24,681 nucleotides of DNA, from positions 1-24,681 of the forward strand of contig JBKPDL010000095.1 of NCBI GenBank assembly GCA_046727855.1, in the 5' to 3' direction. A program made the translations under genes and the position numbers. The notes under the pieces are model-generated. The model worked only from the letters and a program-made list of their open reading frames with translations, was not told where the DNA came from and made no database searches. This document shows positions 22,568 through 24,681 of the stretch, in pieces (positions within the stretch are counted from its first letter, which is position 1; every line of letters starts with the position of its first letter). Origin of the DNA: DASPWV01 sp046727855 (GTDB lineage Bacteria > Acidobacteriota > Vicinamibacteria > Vicinamibacterales > UBA2999).

Positions 22568-24681
22568 ATGTTCGCGTTCCTTCGGCGCTTCGCGCGCTTG
22601 CTGTTGCGGATTCTCGGCTTCCTGCTGCTGGCGTTGTTCGTGTGGTACGCCGGACCGTATTTCGCGTTTGCCGATTTTCATCCGCTCGAATCAGAACGTG
22701 CGCGCCTGATCGTGATCGCGTTCATCCTGGCGTTCTGGCTGGGAATGATCGCGGCGCGGCGATTGCGCGCGTATCGCGCGAGCGACAGGCTCGCGGCTGC
22801 CGTGATTGCGCAGCCCGTAGCGGAAAAGGAGCAGGTGTCGCCCGAGGCGGCGAAGCTGCGCGAGCGCTTCGAGGATGCGGTCGGGACGCTCAAGCAGCAG
22901 CGGCGCAGCGGCCACAATCTGTACGACCTGCCTTGGTACGTGATCATCGGCGCGCCCGGATCGGGCAAGACAACCGCGCTCGTCAATTCGGGGCTGAAAT
23001 TTCCGCTCGAATCGCGCGTTGGCAAGGGCGCGCTCAAAGGCGTGGGCGGCACGCGCAACTGCGACTGGTGGTTCACCGACGAAGCGATCTTCCTCGACAC
23101 CGCCGGCCGCTACACCACCCAGGATTCAGACGCCACATCGGACGCCGCGGGCTGGGCGGAGTTCCTGGCGCTGCTCCGGAAGTACCGCAAGCGGCGTCCC
23201 GTCAACGGCGTCATTCTCACCATCAGCGCCAGCGATTTGATCACACAAGGCGACGCCGGGCGCGAGGCGCACGTCGAGGCGGCGCGACGCCGGCTGGTGG
23301 AGCTCAATAAGGAGCTGCGCATCCAGCTGCCGGTCTACCTGATGGTGACCAAGTGCGACCTCGTCGCCGGATTCACGGAATACTTCGACGACCTGACGCA
23401 CGAAGGCCGCGCGCAGGTGTGGGGCGTCACCTTCCCGTACGAGCAGACGGTCAACGGCGACGCCGCACAAGTCTTTCCCACCGACTTCGATGCGCTCGTC
23501 ACGCGCCTCAACGAGCGGCTGTTTGCCCGCGTCGAAGAGGATCGCGATGTTCGGCGGCGGACGCAGATGTTTGCGTTCCCGCAACAGATGGCCGCACTCA
23601 AAGAAGCGCTCACCGGATTCGTCACTGAAGTGTTTACCTCGACGCGCTTCGACCAGCAGCAGATCCTGCTGCGCGGCGTGTACTTCACGAGCGGCACGCA
23701 GGAGGGCACGCCGATCGATCGGCTGCTCGGCGCGATCGGCCGCGGCTTTGGCATGGCGCCCGACATCATTCCGGCAACGCCAGGGCGCGGCAAGGCGTAC
23801 TTCATTCAGCGCCTGCTCAGCGAAGTAATGCTCGGGGAATCGGGGATTGCCGGCCTGAACACGCGCTTCGAGATGCAGAAGGCTGCGCTGCAGCTCGGCG
23901 CGTATGCGGCAGCCGTGCTCATCGCCACGCTTGGTGTCATCGCTTTGTCCGTCAGCTACAGCCGCAACCGCGAGTACCTGAATCAGGTGGCGGCTGACAT
24001 CGCGACGTTGAAACAGGTGCCGCCGGTGAAAGTGGACGCGCCGCAGGAACGGCTGCTGCCGCGACTCAACGCCGTGCGGGCGGTGTTCGATTCGACGACC
24101 CGCTACGAAAACCACGTGCCGTGGGCGATGCGCTGGGGCTTGTATCAGGGCCGCTCCGTCGGCAATTCTGCGCGCGACGCGTACGTTCGTGAACTCGATG
24201 GCGTGCTGCTGCCGCAAGTCGCCGCGCGGTTCAGACAGCGCATGACGACTTACCGCGCCGAACCGGAAAAGCTTTACGAGTACTTAAAAGCGTATTTGAT
24301 GCTCGGCGAGCCAAAGCACCTGGATAAGGAGCACCTCGCGTACGTGGCCGAGGTCGAATTCGGGAAGGCAGACGGGCGCGACGACAAGAGTCCTACCCTC
24401 GCCACGCATTTCAAGAGTCTGCTGGAGCACAGCGCCACGCTGCGTCCGGTGGCGCTCGATCCGGCGATCATCGCGCAGGCGCGCAGCACCATCCGCCAGG
24501 CATCGGTCCCACGACTCATCTACGGGCGCCTTCAACGCAAGTATGCGGACGACACGGCACGCGTCGTGCGCCTCGACGTCGCCGCTGGCGTCGGCGGGCA
24601 GGACGTGATTCGCCGCCGCAGCGGCACACCGCTCACCCAGCCGTTGTCAAGCCTCTATGGCCGCGGCGTGTTCAAGGAAAT
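22568..24681 (+). CDS. tssM: TssM (IcmF family), type VI membrane-complex protein, cut by window end
   Basis: The first 704 codons of a gene that normally encodes about 1100-1250 residues. TssM forms the core of the trans-envelope channel. Two membrane helices lie at about residues 10-32 and 45-63. The cytosolic NTPase-like domain has a Walker A G128-A-P-G-S-G-K134-T and a Walker B/G3 motif FLDTAGRY with Asp177, so nucleotide binding seems intact, unlike in the TssM proteins where Walker A is degenerate. NLYDLPWYVIIG before the Walker A, and VNGVILTISASDL and YLMVTKCDLVAGFTEYFDDL after it, are typical. A third membrane helix at about 440-465 (LGAYAAAVLIATLGVIALSVSY) leads into the periplasmic domain. 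ATG 22568 lies 5 bp after the tssL stop, so translation is probably coupled. Confidence 0.95.
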   Translation, partial: MFAFLRRFARLLLRILGFLLLALFVWYAGPYFAFADFHPLESERARLIVIAFILAFWLGMIAARRLRAYRASDRLAAAVIAQPVAEKEQVSPEAAKLRERFEDAVGTLKQQRRSGHNLYDLPWYVIIGAPGSGKTTALVNSGLKFPLESRVGKGALKGVGGTRNCDWWFTDEAIFLDTAGRYTTQDSDATSDAAGWAEFLALLRKYRKRRPVNGVILTISASDLITQGDAGREAHVEAARRRLVELNKELRIQLPVYLMVTKCDLVAGFTEYFDDLTHEGRAQVWGVTFPYEQTVNGDAAQVFPTDFDALVTRLNERLFARVEEDRDVRRRTQMFAFPQQMAALKEALTGFVTEVFTSTRFDQQQILLRGVYFTSGTQEGTPIDRLLGAIGRGFGMAPDIIPATPGRGKAYFIQRLLSEVMLGESGIAGLNTRFEMQKAALQLGAYAAAVLIATLGVIALSVSYSRNREYLNQVAADIATLKQVPPVKVDAPQERLLPRLNAVRAVFDSTTRYENHVPWAMRWGLYQGRSVGNSARDAYVRELDGVLLPQVAARFRQRMTTYRAEPEKLYEYLKAYLMLGEPKHLDKEHLAYVAEVEFGKADGRDDKSPTLATHFKSLLEHSATLRPVALDPAIIAQARSTIRQASVPRLIYGRLQRKYADDTARVVRLDVAAGVGGQDVIRRRSGTPLTQPLSSLYGRGVFKE

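Noticed and set aside
23126..24217. 363-codon minus-strand open frame
   Set aside because: Antisense of tssM, which has Walker motifs and membrane helices in the right order. The antisense product has no motif.

Overview
The window looks like a piece of a high-GC Gram-negative chromosome, most likely Acidobacteriota and perhaps Vicinamibacteria. The main evidence is an ADOP-type permease (a family named for Acidobacteria), the many secreted S9/CocE/Ntn-type hydrolases, the short promoter-to-start distances, and small extragenic palindromes of a kind common in these genomes. The taxonomic call is inference. No rRNA, tRNA, transposase or CRISPR array was seen.

Layout. Positions 1-8.7 kb: a structured repeat (copy A, 1-141), a secreted LAS/M15-like DUF5715 protein, a small secreted unknown, a convergent membrane metallophosphoesterase, a single-CXXCH protein, a MacB/FtsX-like ADOP permease on the minus strand preceded by a small acidic protein, and a divergent secreted TPR/beta-propeller-like protein. 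At 8666-8862 the same structured repeat returns (copy B plus a fragment). It matches copy A at 140 of 141 positions and so brackets the segment. Positions 8.9-14.6 kb: a secreted phytase-like esterase, a CocE/NonD hydrolase reduced to its two ends (pseudogene), an intact secreted DPP-IV-type S9 peptidase, a C-terminal gene remnant, and a 243-bp inverted-repeat element with no coding capacity.

Positions 14.7-17.3 kb: an egtB-egtD pair on the minus strand (ergothioneine: sulfoxide synthase and histidine N-methyltransferase) behind a spacer made of short direct repeats of GACGCAGATG type. On the other side of that spacer is a TAT-exported glycosylasparaginase with a consensus TATAAT box placed for a leaderless transcript. 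Its middle, including the catalytic threonine region, is missing and its tail is out of frame. Positions 18.0-24.7 kb: the start of a type VI secretion operon in the order tagH (FHA), tssK (baseplate), tssL (DotU plus OmpA domain), tssM (IcmF, cut by the window end). This encodes the membrane complex, its link to the baseplate, and a phospho-threonine-binding regulator. The sheath, tube and spike genes are not in the window.

Three themes cut across the window. (1) Several genes start 6-8 nt after a -10-like hexamer with no usable Shine-Dalgarno, which suggests leaderless mRNAs, while others have clear AGGAG-type sites. (2) A palindrome GCGGACC-n-GGTCCGC occurs four times, each time just after a gene's 3' end. 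(3) Three genes are decayed, two of them by internal deletions that leave recognisable 5' and 3' ends. I found no convincing wholly new system. The best candidates for unexplained structure are the three-hairpin repeat and the 243-bp palindromic element.
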